From Cynocephalus volans (Eukaryota > Chordata > Mammalia > Dermoptera > Cynocephalidae), in contig NC_084467.1 of NCBI RefSeq assembly GCF_027409185.1, forward strand, positions 18,652,501 to 18,716,500: 64,000 bases of DNA, given 5' to 3'. The position numbers were made by a program, and so were the translations under genes. This document shows, piece by piece, positions 11,661 through 23,600 of the stretch. Position 1 is the first letter of the stretch; every line of letters begins with the position of its first letter. The notes below the pieces were generated by a model, which worked only from the letters and a program-made list of their open reading frames with translations, was not told the origin of the DNA and did no database searches.

Positions 11661-14600
11661 TTCGCTTTCTCGGTGAATCCCTTTCAAAACGGAATAAAAC
11701 CTCACGTCCCCTCGCTGTGCTCCTAAAAACTTAGGTTGTAATTGACAAAGAAGGGGAAGGGCGAGAAGTTGCAGGTAGGTTTCCTTCTGGCCTTCGTAGA
11801 AAGGTAAGAGCTGCCATTTCTTGTTGCTACGAGTGATGCACAACAATTTTAAATGGTACTAACTAGTTTTTGTTCCTTCCAAAAGCTGTTTTCTTAAGTT
11901 AAATGCATTCTTCTCCCCTTTCGTCTTTCTGTTATCCAGCTTCTTGGTGGTCTCTAGGACAGTGTCTGATGCATGTTAGAATTTTTTTTTAGTTGAAATA
12001 CATCGAGGAAAACACTTAAGCATTCTAGCTTCAGGATGTACAGTTCCTAAGAAGTTGGCTCTCTGAGCCCCAGAGTCCTGTTGGAAGATGAAGTAATGGA
12101 GGCAGTAGAGATACAGTGGTTACAGAATTTGGGTTCTGATCCATTTGCAGCTATGGACACTGGGGAGACTTCTTTGCTGAGCCTGTTTCCTCACCTGCTT
12201 CTTCCTAGGACTAAACTAAGAGGCTAAAAAGTACCAGGCTCAGTGTAAATGCTCAGTAGACATTTTCTTGCAGGGCCCCTTTCTCTTTACCTTGAGCTGA
12301 GGTTCTTCATTTCCAAAGGCTGCACACAGCCTCACCATCAGGCCATTTTTTACTCTCCTCATTCATACCTAGCTCCAGATCCACTTCTTCAGGAAGCCAT
12401 TTTAGTTATAAATCTGTGAAAACTTAAGTACTTTCAATGGTGTTGTGTTATATTTTCTATTGAGCCTTCAGTACCTAGTGGCCGGGCCTATTTACAAGTT
12501 TCTTTTCACAATAACCCTTTGTGGACATCTAATAAATGGTCATTATTTCTAAGTACTAGTTTGTTTCCCTAAACACTGTAAGATTTGAGATTTGTGACTG
12601 ACTTTTTAAAACCTTAAAGTAATATTATGTAACCCCACCCCACCTTCGGATAAAAAAGTGCTCAATGTAGTATCTGTAGTCGTTTTTCCACTAGAATTTA
12701 AATTTTGAAGTAGCTTTTCCTAGTAGTTGATGTGCAGAAAATATCAAAGTAGGGAATGGCTGTCTCTTTCCGGATAGAAAATCACCCTGAACTTCTGCTT
12801 TATATTGTGAAGTGAGCATTATGAAGATGAGAAATTGTTGTGAGATCATTTTTGCAAAGGGCATAATCGTTGGCACTCAGAAATGAGCTAACTGCAGAGA
12901 GAAAACTGCAAGCTGGCACACTGGCCGCCTTCTCTCAACCTTCTGTTAACCCAGCAAGCTCCCACAGGTTGTTCTTGAAATTGCAATATGATTATATAGC
13001 AGTATTGAATTTGCAACCAAATCTTACTTTCAAACCATTATTAGCCAAAGAGTTGATTCCATATGGATCTTCTGGTATTAAACCCTGTTTTTCACTTCAA
13101 GTGAAAAACACTTCTATGTGATCTAGGCTTGATTGGGGGAGAAGGATTCAGACAGGCCAGGGCCACTTGGTTTCTGTTCCTACTATTGAATTGGAAATAA
13201 TTTTCATGGATGATAAACTTACCTGTCCTGTGTTACATTTTGAAGGTGAAAACTACCAAGAACACAGTTTGATGGCAGGTGGAGAACTAGGGGATCAATG
13301 TTAAGAACATTTTTTTGCTCTTTGGGTTGAAGGAGTGTGTAAGAGACAACTGAGATTTCTAAGCATGTACTGTGCAAATGTTTGATATTTCTCACTTGTC
13401 TGTTACCAGCTTTTTCAAGCGCTACAGTTGGTACCTTAGTTTGATAGCAGCAAGTTTCCACCTACCTGAAGATGCCCAAAGTGCTTTTGCCTTGTATTGC
13501 TTTGTTCTTTCTTGAAATGTACTGAAAATAGAGGGATTGTAAAGTCCTTTTTTTGTTATGCTGGGCTAAATCAGTTTGAAAATCTTGAGAGTTTTAGTTT
13601 TGTCTGCTTTTAAGTCACCCCTACTAACCCAAAGTGAAGCAGAAATGCAGTAGTTAGTGCCAACTTCCGATTAGTGCTGGGCCTTGAGATAAACTCATCA
13701 CCCTCAGTGAGTTCTGCCCCATTGTTATATGTTGGCTTTGTAGAGGTCCTGGGACTCTTTGTCCCCTTGGTGACTCCTTTACTATGTGGACTCTAAACTG
13801 TTTAACAAGGTAATACTGAAGAGGAGCTCTTCTGCTTTGTCCCAAGTATGCTAAGAGGTATATGAGCTATTGCTCTATTTTCTTTTCCTATGGATAGTGT
13901 TATTATGTTGGATGCTTCTCCTGCCTTTATAGTACATGCTGTGGTAGACACGTTTGACTTAGTACCTCATTAGGCAAGTTACCTAACCTCACTGGGCTCA
14001 GTTTCAATATTTGTAAAATGAAGAGAATAATACCTGTAAAATGGGGAGTTGATTAGTGAGAATTAAATGAGGTAACACATGTAAGAACTTAGCACAGTAG
14101 CTGACACACAGTAGATGGTTTATAAGTGTTCCTGAACCTACCCCTTCCAGGGAATGGTATTAGGGGAGAGCCATCTGTTTTTAACCTTGAAAAGGTGATT
14201 TTAAATTTTCCTTTAAGAAAAGGAATTGGCATTAGCATTGGCATCCATAGCTTGAGTGACAAGAAATACACATACAGTTTTTCCTGAGTTGGATGATAGT
14301 GGTGACTGAATTTGAAGTGGAGGATAATTTTCACTCAACTATGAAGGTGAAACTCCCTAGATATACGAGTTGGCCTCTTACTTGTTCCCAGTCAAACAAG
14401 ATTATCGCTTGTAATCCAATTGCTCTGCCTGGTAATATTAAGTAATTATTGAAGTAGAATGACCAGAAAAACATACTTATTACTTCACCTAATAGCAATA
14501 TGGCATACTGATTATAGCCTGGGCTGCACATGGAAAAAGAACAGATCTCGTTATCTAAAATTTAAATGTAAAGGTAGCCACAGTTATTTATTTTGAACTA

Positions 14601-17600
14601 TTTGTACTTTGTGGCACTCCTTGTATGGTAAGATTGTTTGCAAACACATAATCACTTCCTAGAGAAAGGCATAGCCAATCATAACTTTTGGTAGAAATAG
14701 AGTAAGTAGGGGCCGGCTGGTGGCTCACTTGGGAGAGTGTGGTGCTGATAACATCAAGGCCACGGGTTCAGATCCCATATAGGGATGGCTGGTTGCTCAC
14801 TGGGTGAGCGTGGTGCTGACAACACCAAGTCAAGGGTTAAGATCCCCTTACCGGTCATCTTTAAAAAAAAAAAAAAGAAAGAAAGAAAGAAATAGAGCAA
14901 GTAGGAACTGGCTGAGGAATATCTGGTTGAGGCTCAAGGGCAGAACATTTAAAAAGCTGTCAGTTGATGAATAAAGTGATTAATAATCATTTATCGAGCT
15001 TTTATGTTATTCCAGGCACTGTGACTGAGGACTGCATATGGTTAGTCTTGGTGAATTCTCATAGCTTGTGAGGATTCTCTACTGAGAGAGGATCCAGTTC
15101 CTATTTTGCAGATGAAGTAACTGAGGTTCAGAGAGGTTACTGACTTGCACAAGATTACCTGGCCAGGAGGTGACAGAGCCAAACTGTCAAGCCTATCTCT
15201 GACTCCGGAACCCCATCTTAACAGCTCTGATTTACTAGTTTTGACCTAGTTTTAGGGACTACAGAAAGGAAATGTGGCCAGTCCCAGATTGCTTTTCTAA
15301 TCTACCCAGGCACTTTGTGCTCACCATTAATAGCAAAGCTCTGATTCTGGCAACTTGAAATTGCTCTTGGCTTCCAACTTGTATCAAAAAAAAAAAAAAA
15401 AAAAAAAAAAAAACCAATTCTGGGAACATGGTACTCTTTTCCTGTAGAGGCCTCTTCCTTTTACTTTCCTCTGCGTCAGGTCCATGGGTAATTTTCCTAA
15501 AATTGGTTACTTTCTCATAAATTCTCTGTCAAAACTGGGGCAAAATGATAGTTGTTGATGACTTTTATCAGAATTGGTAGGTTTTGATTCTCTGTCTTAT
15601 TTCCCCTTGGTGTAGCATAGTGCTTGAAAGCCTGCAATATAAAGGCACAGACCTGAGTGAACCCTGCCCTACTTGCATCCTGGGGCGAGTAACATAAATT
15701 TTCTGAGCCTGTTTCCACACTTGTAAAATAGGGATAATGCCATCCTTATTACTGTAAAATGTTTAGCACTGAGTAGGCACTTAACTATCAGATATTATTC
15801 TTATTTTTTCCAATGAATGTGATTATGACTCTATAGAAGTTAATGTTTGTTTTATTCTCTCTGCAGCTATTGAAATATTTGAAGAAACTCTCCACTTTGC
15901 CCATTACAGTAGACATTCTTGCGGTAAGAACTGTGTAAATTTAAATATCATATAACTATATCCCATCCCCTTCCCATTGGAGAGAATATAGAGTAAGATT
16001 AAGAGCATGGGCTTTGGGCTGAGCCCGTGGTGCACTCGGGAGAGTGCAGCGCTGGGAGCGCAGCGACGCTCCCACTGCGGGTTCGGATCCTATATAGGAA
16101 TGGCCGGTGCATTCACTGGCTGAGTGCCGGTCACGAAAAAGACAAAAAAAAAAAGAGCATGGGCTTTGCAAGTGAAAAAGATCAGTCACAGAAGGCTACA
16201 CAGTGTACAATTCTATTTATATGAAAAGTCGGGAACAGGCAAATCCTTAGACACAAAGTACATTAGTGGTTGTCAGGGGCTAGGGAAATTGGGAGGAACA
16301 GGATTTCTTTTTAGGATGATGGAAATGCATAGTATTGTGAGTGTTCTTGGAAACCCCTGAATTATACACTTTAAAATGGTTAAAATGGTGAATTTTATGT
16401 TATGCTACTTTTATTTGAGAATTAAAAAGAATTAAAGTAACATTGGCTTTGGCGTCAACTAGTTCTTGATTCAGATCCAAGTTCTGTAACTTTTGGCTGT
16501 TTCTTTGTAAAACGGGGATGATTCCGGCCTCACAGAGTTACTGTAAGGAGTGATTCAAATACTGTATGCAGAGCTCTTAGTTCAATGCCTAACATCTGCC
16601 ATAGTCACCCTTGCTATCATTGAAGTTCTACAAGTGTTTTTTTTTTCCTTTGCACTTTATTTATTTATTTTTTTTAATTTAATAATTTATTTTATTTATT
16701 GAGTCAAAATCGATTATACATATTTTTGGGGTTGAACATTGAGATATGTTGATTAAATCAGTATTACTAGCATATATATATTGTTACAATACAAGTGTTT
16801 TAATGAAATGCTTTTCCTTCTCTGAATTTGGTATGCTTTGCTACTGTGTGTCATTACAGATTTGGGGCATAGGCACAAAGTAATTTAATATTGAGACTTA
16901 TAAGGTATGTATTAGGAAGGAAGTATTGCTTGTTGAGTTTCTCAAAGCATGAGGCTTTATTTCTTTAGAAAAATGTGAGCCTAGTTCCATAACCCCCTAA
17001 TAATTCCTTTGTCAAATTTGTAGGAGACTGGGGTTGGGAAAACAGTAAATAGCTTGAGAAAACACGAGCATGTTGGAAACTTTGCCAGGGATCTAGTGGC
17101 CCAGTGGAAGAAGCTGGTTCCTGTGGAAAGGTAAGAATATTTCTGTTTAGGTTTGTTTGACTTCATGGTTAAATCTGGTACTTGAAGTGTTATAGACAGA
17201 AAAGCTTTTCCTTATTATCCCTTTTCTGCCTTCTTATTTAAAAATCTGTTTTGCCTGAGTTATAAAAATAATCCATGATCCTTGTAGAATATTAGAAAAT
17301 ATTAAAAAACAGAAATAAGAATCAACATTTCTTATAATTCTATCATCTAAGGATAAGCATTACTAACATTTTGGTATGTTTCTAACCTCTTAGTAAAAGG
17401 CATTTGTTTATATAGTTGTGAACTATATAAATAATTAGCAGCCCCTTTTCATGTAACAAGTTAAACATGTCCCTGTATTGAAGAAAAAAAAAATCTTTAA
17501 GCGTTTTTTTGTTTTGTTTTGTGGCTGGCCGGACAGGGATCTGAACCCTTGACCTTCATATTATAACACTGTGCTCTAACCAACTGAGCGAACTGGCCAG

Positions 17601-20600
17601 CCCTTTAAGCATTTTCATGTTCACAAGATATTTGATCTTTGTATCCTGTAGTTAAACTTGCCATTTCTCATTTATTGAATGTGATATTGTGAAAATGTAC
17701 ATTTGATCTTCAGACTCCTTCTCCTGGTGTACAAATCCAAAATCCCAAGAATCTCCAGTGCTGTCTTTTTGTATGCTAATGATTGGCTGATGGCTGGCAG
17801 CCCCTCGGTAGCTTCAGGATGGGGGCTGGCCACGGGAAAGACCAAGACTTTTTGGTCCCACCTCCTGGGAGGGGAGAGGGGCTGAAGGTTAAGTTAATCA
17901 CTAATGGCCAATGACCAGTCATTCCTATGTAATGAAGCCTCCATAAAAACCCAGAATGGCTGTGTTTGGGGAGCTTCCAGATAGCTGAACACATGGCAGT
18001 TCCTGGAGGGCAGTGCACACAGGGAGGTCATGGAAGCTCTGTGCCCCTTCCCTATACCTCAGCCTGTGCATCTCTTCTTCTGTATCCTTTGTAATATCCT
18101 TTATAATAAACCGGTAAACGTAAGCTCGTGCTTCCCTGAATTCTGTCAGCACCGCAAGCAAAGTAATTGAACCCGAGGAGGGGGTTGTGGGAAACCTGAT
18201 TTATAGCTGGTTGGTCAGAAATTCCAGAAGCCTGGACTTGCGACTGGCATCTGAAGTGGGGGCAGTCTTGGGGACTGAACCCCAACCTGTGGGCTCTGAC
18301 ACCATCTCCACGTAGATAGTATCAGACTTGAATTGAATTAGAGGATGCCCAGTGGGTGTCTGCTAGAGAACTGCTTGCTTACTTGCTAGTGGGGAGAAGT
18401 CTCCACACAGCACACATTTGGTCACAGAAGTCTGTCTCCTGTGCTGTTGACGCGTTGTGCTGTGAGACCAGAAGAGAACACAGTTGTGTTTTTCCACTTG
18501 CTCACTGAATGTTTCCCAATTTTAAAACTTAATTGGGTATCTTTAAGCATAACCCACTTTTCTTCTTCCCAAGATCTTGTTTCTAACTCTGCATCTATAT
18601 CTCTTTTATGAGTTCAGGTTCTGCGACTGTCTTCTGAACGAGGATTATACTGAGATTTATTTCTGCTTTTTGTTTTATTTTAGAAACATTGAGTCTGATG
18701 AACAGGACTTTGAGAAGAGCAATTCCCGGAAGCGCCCTCAGGATGCCCTTCAGAAGGAGGAGGAGATGGGGGGCGACTACCAAGAAAACTGGAAAGCCTC
18801 TGGTAGCCATTCCTACAGCCCTGACCACAGACAGAAAAAACACAGAAAACTGTCAGAGCTAGAGAGACCTCACAAGGTGTCTCACAGTCATGAGAGGAGA
18901 GAGGAGAGAAAGAGGTGTCACAGAGTGTCACCGGCTTACTCTTCAGACCATGAATCTTCTGATTACGGCCACGTTCAGTCCCCTCTGTCTTCTGCCAGTC
19001 CTCATCAGATGTACGTGGACCATTACAGATCCCTGGAGGAGGACCACGAGCCCAGTGTTCCACACCAGAAGCCTGGAAAAGGCCACAGTAATGCCTTTCA
19101 GGACAGACTGGGGGTCAGTCATGAACGACACCTGGCTGAACCCCAGGGGAAAGGGGTTGTGAATCAAAACAAGGAGCACAAGTCTTCCCACAAGGAAAAA
19201 CGCTCCATGGACGCCAAGAGTGACGAGAAGTCCTCTGCTCTGAGCAGAGAGAAATCCCACAAGGCCCTTTCTAAAGAAGAGAACCGAAGGCCACTCTCAG
19301 GGGACAGTGCAAAGGAGAAACCGCCCTCTAGTGTTGTAAAGAAAGAGAAGGAAAGAGAGGGCAGCAGCCTCAAGAAGAAGTTTGTACCCTCCTCAGAGGC
19401 TGCTTCAGACAACCACCTTAAAAAGCCAAAGCACAGAGACATGGAGAAAACCAAATCAGACAAGAACAAGCAAGGTCTGGACAGCTTAGACATAGGAAAA
19501 GGGGCAGGAGACCTGTTGCCCAAGGTAAGAGAGAAGGTTTCTAACAACCTGAAGGCTCAAGAAGGGAAAGCAAAGACCTCTAATTCAGAGAGAAAGTCTC
19601 TGGGCCGCCTCCCTAAAGTTGACGAGGCAGATTTGGATGATGAATTTGAGCAGCCCACCATGTCGTTCGAGTCTTACCTCAGCTATGACCAGCCCCGGAA
19701 GAAAAAGAAAAAGACTGTGAAAACTTCAGCCACAGCATTTGGAGGAAAAGGACTTAAAAAAAGTGATTCTAAAAGCACTAGTAAAAACTTGGACTCGGTT
19801 CAGAAGTTACCTAAGGTGAATGAAAACAAGTCAGAGAAGCTGCAGCCGGCTGGAGCCGATTCAGCCAAGCTAAGAAAGGTAACCCCCTCAGCCCCTCAGT
19901 GGCTTCCCATTCAGAGCCTCTGACCCTGGGAGCTCACAGGATCTACCCTGCCACTGTTTTCCTTGGCTTGCTTTTATGTGGCTTGTTGAATTTCAGTTTG
20001 CAGTAATTTCCTCTGGGCCTCACTAGCTGCCAGGGTAGATAGTACCCAAGATAGGGATTTTCTGAGGTGTCCCATTTGTAATGGGCCTATTTGTACTTAT
20101 TTCTTGGCTGAGGTGGTATTGGACATGACTGCTGCCCCCTCCAGCCTGGATCTGCCTGTGAGGTGTGCCCAGTTACCACTCCTAGGAATTGACTGTAGGA
20201 AAGTAAGCTACGTGTATAGAGGGGCTCTCCATGCACGGGTTTGTTCTCTACAGGTCCCCACTGAGGCATTGCCAGTGTTGCCAGACCTCCCGTTACCCAT
20301 GATTCAGACCAATTACCGTCCACTTCCTTCCCTCGAATCGATGTCCTCCTTCCAACCAAAGCGAAAAGGTAATTTTCTGTATCTTTTCTTAAAATGGGAA
20401 AAAGATTTAACAATTCATTCATGACCTATCACCATAATATAACATAGTCACCATAAAATGAGATTTTTGGTGTATTTCCTAAGAGTGTGGGCTCTGGAGT
20501 TTGATGGCTTGGGTTTGAATCCCAACTCTGATTTCTACAAGTTATATGACCTTGGGTAATACCTTAATTTTTTTTTATCTCAGTTTCATGTTCTGTAAAT

Positions 20601-23600
20601 AGGAGTAATAATGGTATCTGCTTCAGGGGGTGGTTGAGTGGATTCAGAAGTGATAGTGACAGTGAAGCTTTTAGTTTGGGGTTTGTCACATAGTAAATGT
20701 TCAGTAAATCTTAGGCTGTTGCTGTTATTAGCAGTCCTTTATTCTACATATATTACATGTGATTTTTCTCTTTAAAAAATGTCTAGTTTTAATAGCAAAA
20801 GAATTAGAAGCCACATGAGTGTACATCAGCAGGAGACTACCAGATAAATCAAGGCTCATCCACACAGTGGCATCCTGTGCCACTATAAAAAACATGAAAA
20901 GTTCTTACATACTGACATGGAATGATCTCTCAAATATGGTAAATGAAAAAAGTGATATGTGTAGTATGTTAGTGATTGGTTAAAAGAGGAGTAAGATACA
21001 TTTGCTTATTTTTGCACAGAATCTCTAGAAGGACCTACAAGAAGCTGGTAGCATTGATTGCCTTTGAGGAAGGGAAGTGGTAGTTGAGGACTGGGGTGGA
21101 AGAAGAGTTTCCACTGTATCATTTAGGGCCTTTTGTAATTTCCTTTCTGGTTTTTCTTGCCCTGTAGCATTCTCTTCACCCCAGGAAGAAGAAGAAGCTG
21201 GATTCACTGGACGCAGAATGAATTCCAAGATGCAGGTGTATTCTGGTTCCAAGTGTGCCTATCTCCCCAAGATGATGACTTTGTACCAGCAATGCATCCG
21301 AGTACTTAAAAATAACATTGATTGTAAGTCACATGCTTCTCTCTAGCTCTCAAGGCCATTATAGCACTGGGACCTTATCATTGGGTGGCTTGGCCACTAT
21401 TCAGTGCTTTCACCTTTGATTTCTCTGCAGCAATCTTTGAAGTAGGAGGAGTCCCATATTCTGTTCTTGAACCCATTTTAGAGAGGTGTACACCTGATCA
21501 GCTCTATCGCATAGAGGAATATAATCACGTGAGTATCCTGTTTGGATGGGAAGAGGGCAGTTTTCTGGCTTGTGTCTCCAGAAGTAACTTGGTGAATCTG
21601 CTGTGGCTGAAGGGCAGACCGGTGATCAGATCATGTTCTGGGCATGTTTGATTTGCCTCTGGGCCTTTATTTATTTATTTTATTTTTTATTTATTTTATT
21701 ATTTATTTATTTATTTATTTTTAAAGATGACCAGTAAGGGGATCTTAACTCTTGTCTTGGTGTTGTCAGCATCACGCTCTCCCAAGTGAGCCATGGGCCT
21801 GCCCAAGCCTCTGGGCCTTTTAACAAGCATATTTTTAGCACCTGCTTCAGGCATCTTAAGTGGGCCTTTTGGGCTAGAATCAGGGTGGGATTTAAAGGCA
21901 GTGAAAAATATATCCAGTACCTCCCTTGAGCTTGCCTCATCATAAAGTCAGGGGAGAATTCTGGCGGCAGAGTACCTGTGATCCAGGGTGGCGATGGCAC
22001 TTTTGTGTTGACACTTAGCTGTCCGATGAATATAAAAGAGCACAGATTGGCTGGGTGTCTCCTAAACATCAGGATCTATCCCCAAATCCTTCTTGTAATG
22101 TGGATGTATTCATTTGATTGAATTAGCTGTCCCTCTTTAATTCTGAGAGATCTATAACATAACCATCTTCCTAGGTGGCCCCTTGCCGTTACAGTTCAGT
22201 GTGGTGCCGGGGAAATGCCTGATTTGACTTCATCCCAGCTCTATAATTTACTGATTTTCTAAAGGAAAAGACTGATCTTAAACTAACTTTTGTGCCATTT
22301 TCTCTCACAACCACCCGAAAGTAACTAGTATAGTGCCTTACATTTAACATTTTTTAAATTTAGTGACTTGTTTCTTTCCTAGAATTGTAGTATTTTTATT
22401 ACACTACTACTATGAAGACCAAAAAATTATTAGGAAACTGGTCACTCCTATGTGATTAAAGGATGGAAAAGCAATGTAAGAGTGCTTTTATATAAATGGT
22501 ATCCTGGTACTGATTTCAGGTATTAATTGAAGAAACAGATCAATTATGGAAAGTTCATTGTCACCGAGACTTTAAGGAAGAAAGACCGGAAGAATATGAG
22601 TCGTGGCGGGAAATGTACCTGCGGCTTCAGGATGCCCGAGAGCAGCGGCTACGAGTATTAACGAAGAATATCCAATTTGCACATGCCAATAAGCCCAAAG
22701 GTAAAGTGGCGGTGAGGGGGTGCTAGGGGTGCTCTGGTTGACAGCAGGGTCTTGGTGGGCCTGGCTGACGTAGGGCCACTAGCCCCTGAATCAGTCTCTC
22801 ATGCATTTGCAGAAGGTGGGCAGGGTTGGGTGTTTCAGAAGCCACAGCCCATGCTACCCTATGGTGGGGTTTTCAGTGTTGATAATCCCTTAGCTTTGTG
22901 GGTACTTGAAAAGCCTGTAGATTTAAACAGTAGCATCTCTGCTTAGGAAGGCAGATGCCCTAAGCATATGTTCTCCATATCTCCCCACAGGCCGAAGAGC
23001 AAAGATGGCCTTTGTCAACTCTGTGGCCAAGCCACCTCGTGATGTCCGAAGGAGGCAGGAGAAGTTTGGAACAGGAGGAGCAGCAGTCCCTGAGAAAGTC
23101 AAGTAAGACCTCTGCTCCTACTTGGTTTTTGCCTCCTCAGGGAAGAGACCCAAGAGCTTGTCATCAGCCCTAAGAGAAAGCCATAGAGGCAGGATGTGAC
23201 TCTTTTTGGGGGGGTGAAAGCAAGGCAGTGTAGAGTGTGGGTTCTGGAGGCAGACTTTGACTAGCTCAACATTTTACCTCCTCGGGCCTCAGTTTCCTAA
23301 ATTGCAATGTGGGGCTGGTAATTATTCCTGCCTTTCGGGGGTGGAGGGGTCAAGATTAAATGGAGAACAAGGCCTGGTTTATGGGAAATGTTCTCTTATG
23401 CTTTCCGTTTCCCCATTTAAACAAAACATTTTTGTGATAACTAAATCATTTAGTCTAAGCCACATCAGCATTTTCCAAACACAGACTGACACCTCAACAG
23501 TGAAAGATTAGTTGAGATTATCATTCATTCTGAAAGATGGATGCAGTCATCTCTGAGCCACCATCAAAGCCACAGAATGAGTTGCCCTCAAACTGGCCAG

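Noticed and set aside
10704-11726. Several 100-200-codon frames in the ELOA CpG island
   Set aside because: CpG-rich DNA lacks stops. Only the frame giving [10 protein letters not shown] and its upstream extension has support.
18577-19923. 448-codon open frame taken as a single gene
   Set aside because: It is ELOA exon 4 (18684-19878) extended into both introns. Splice sites and protein homology fix the real exon limits.
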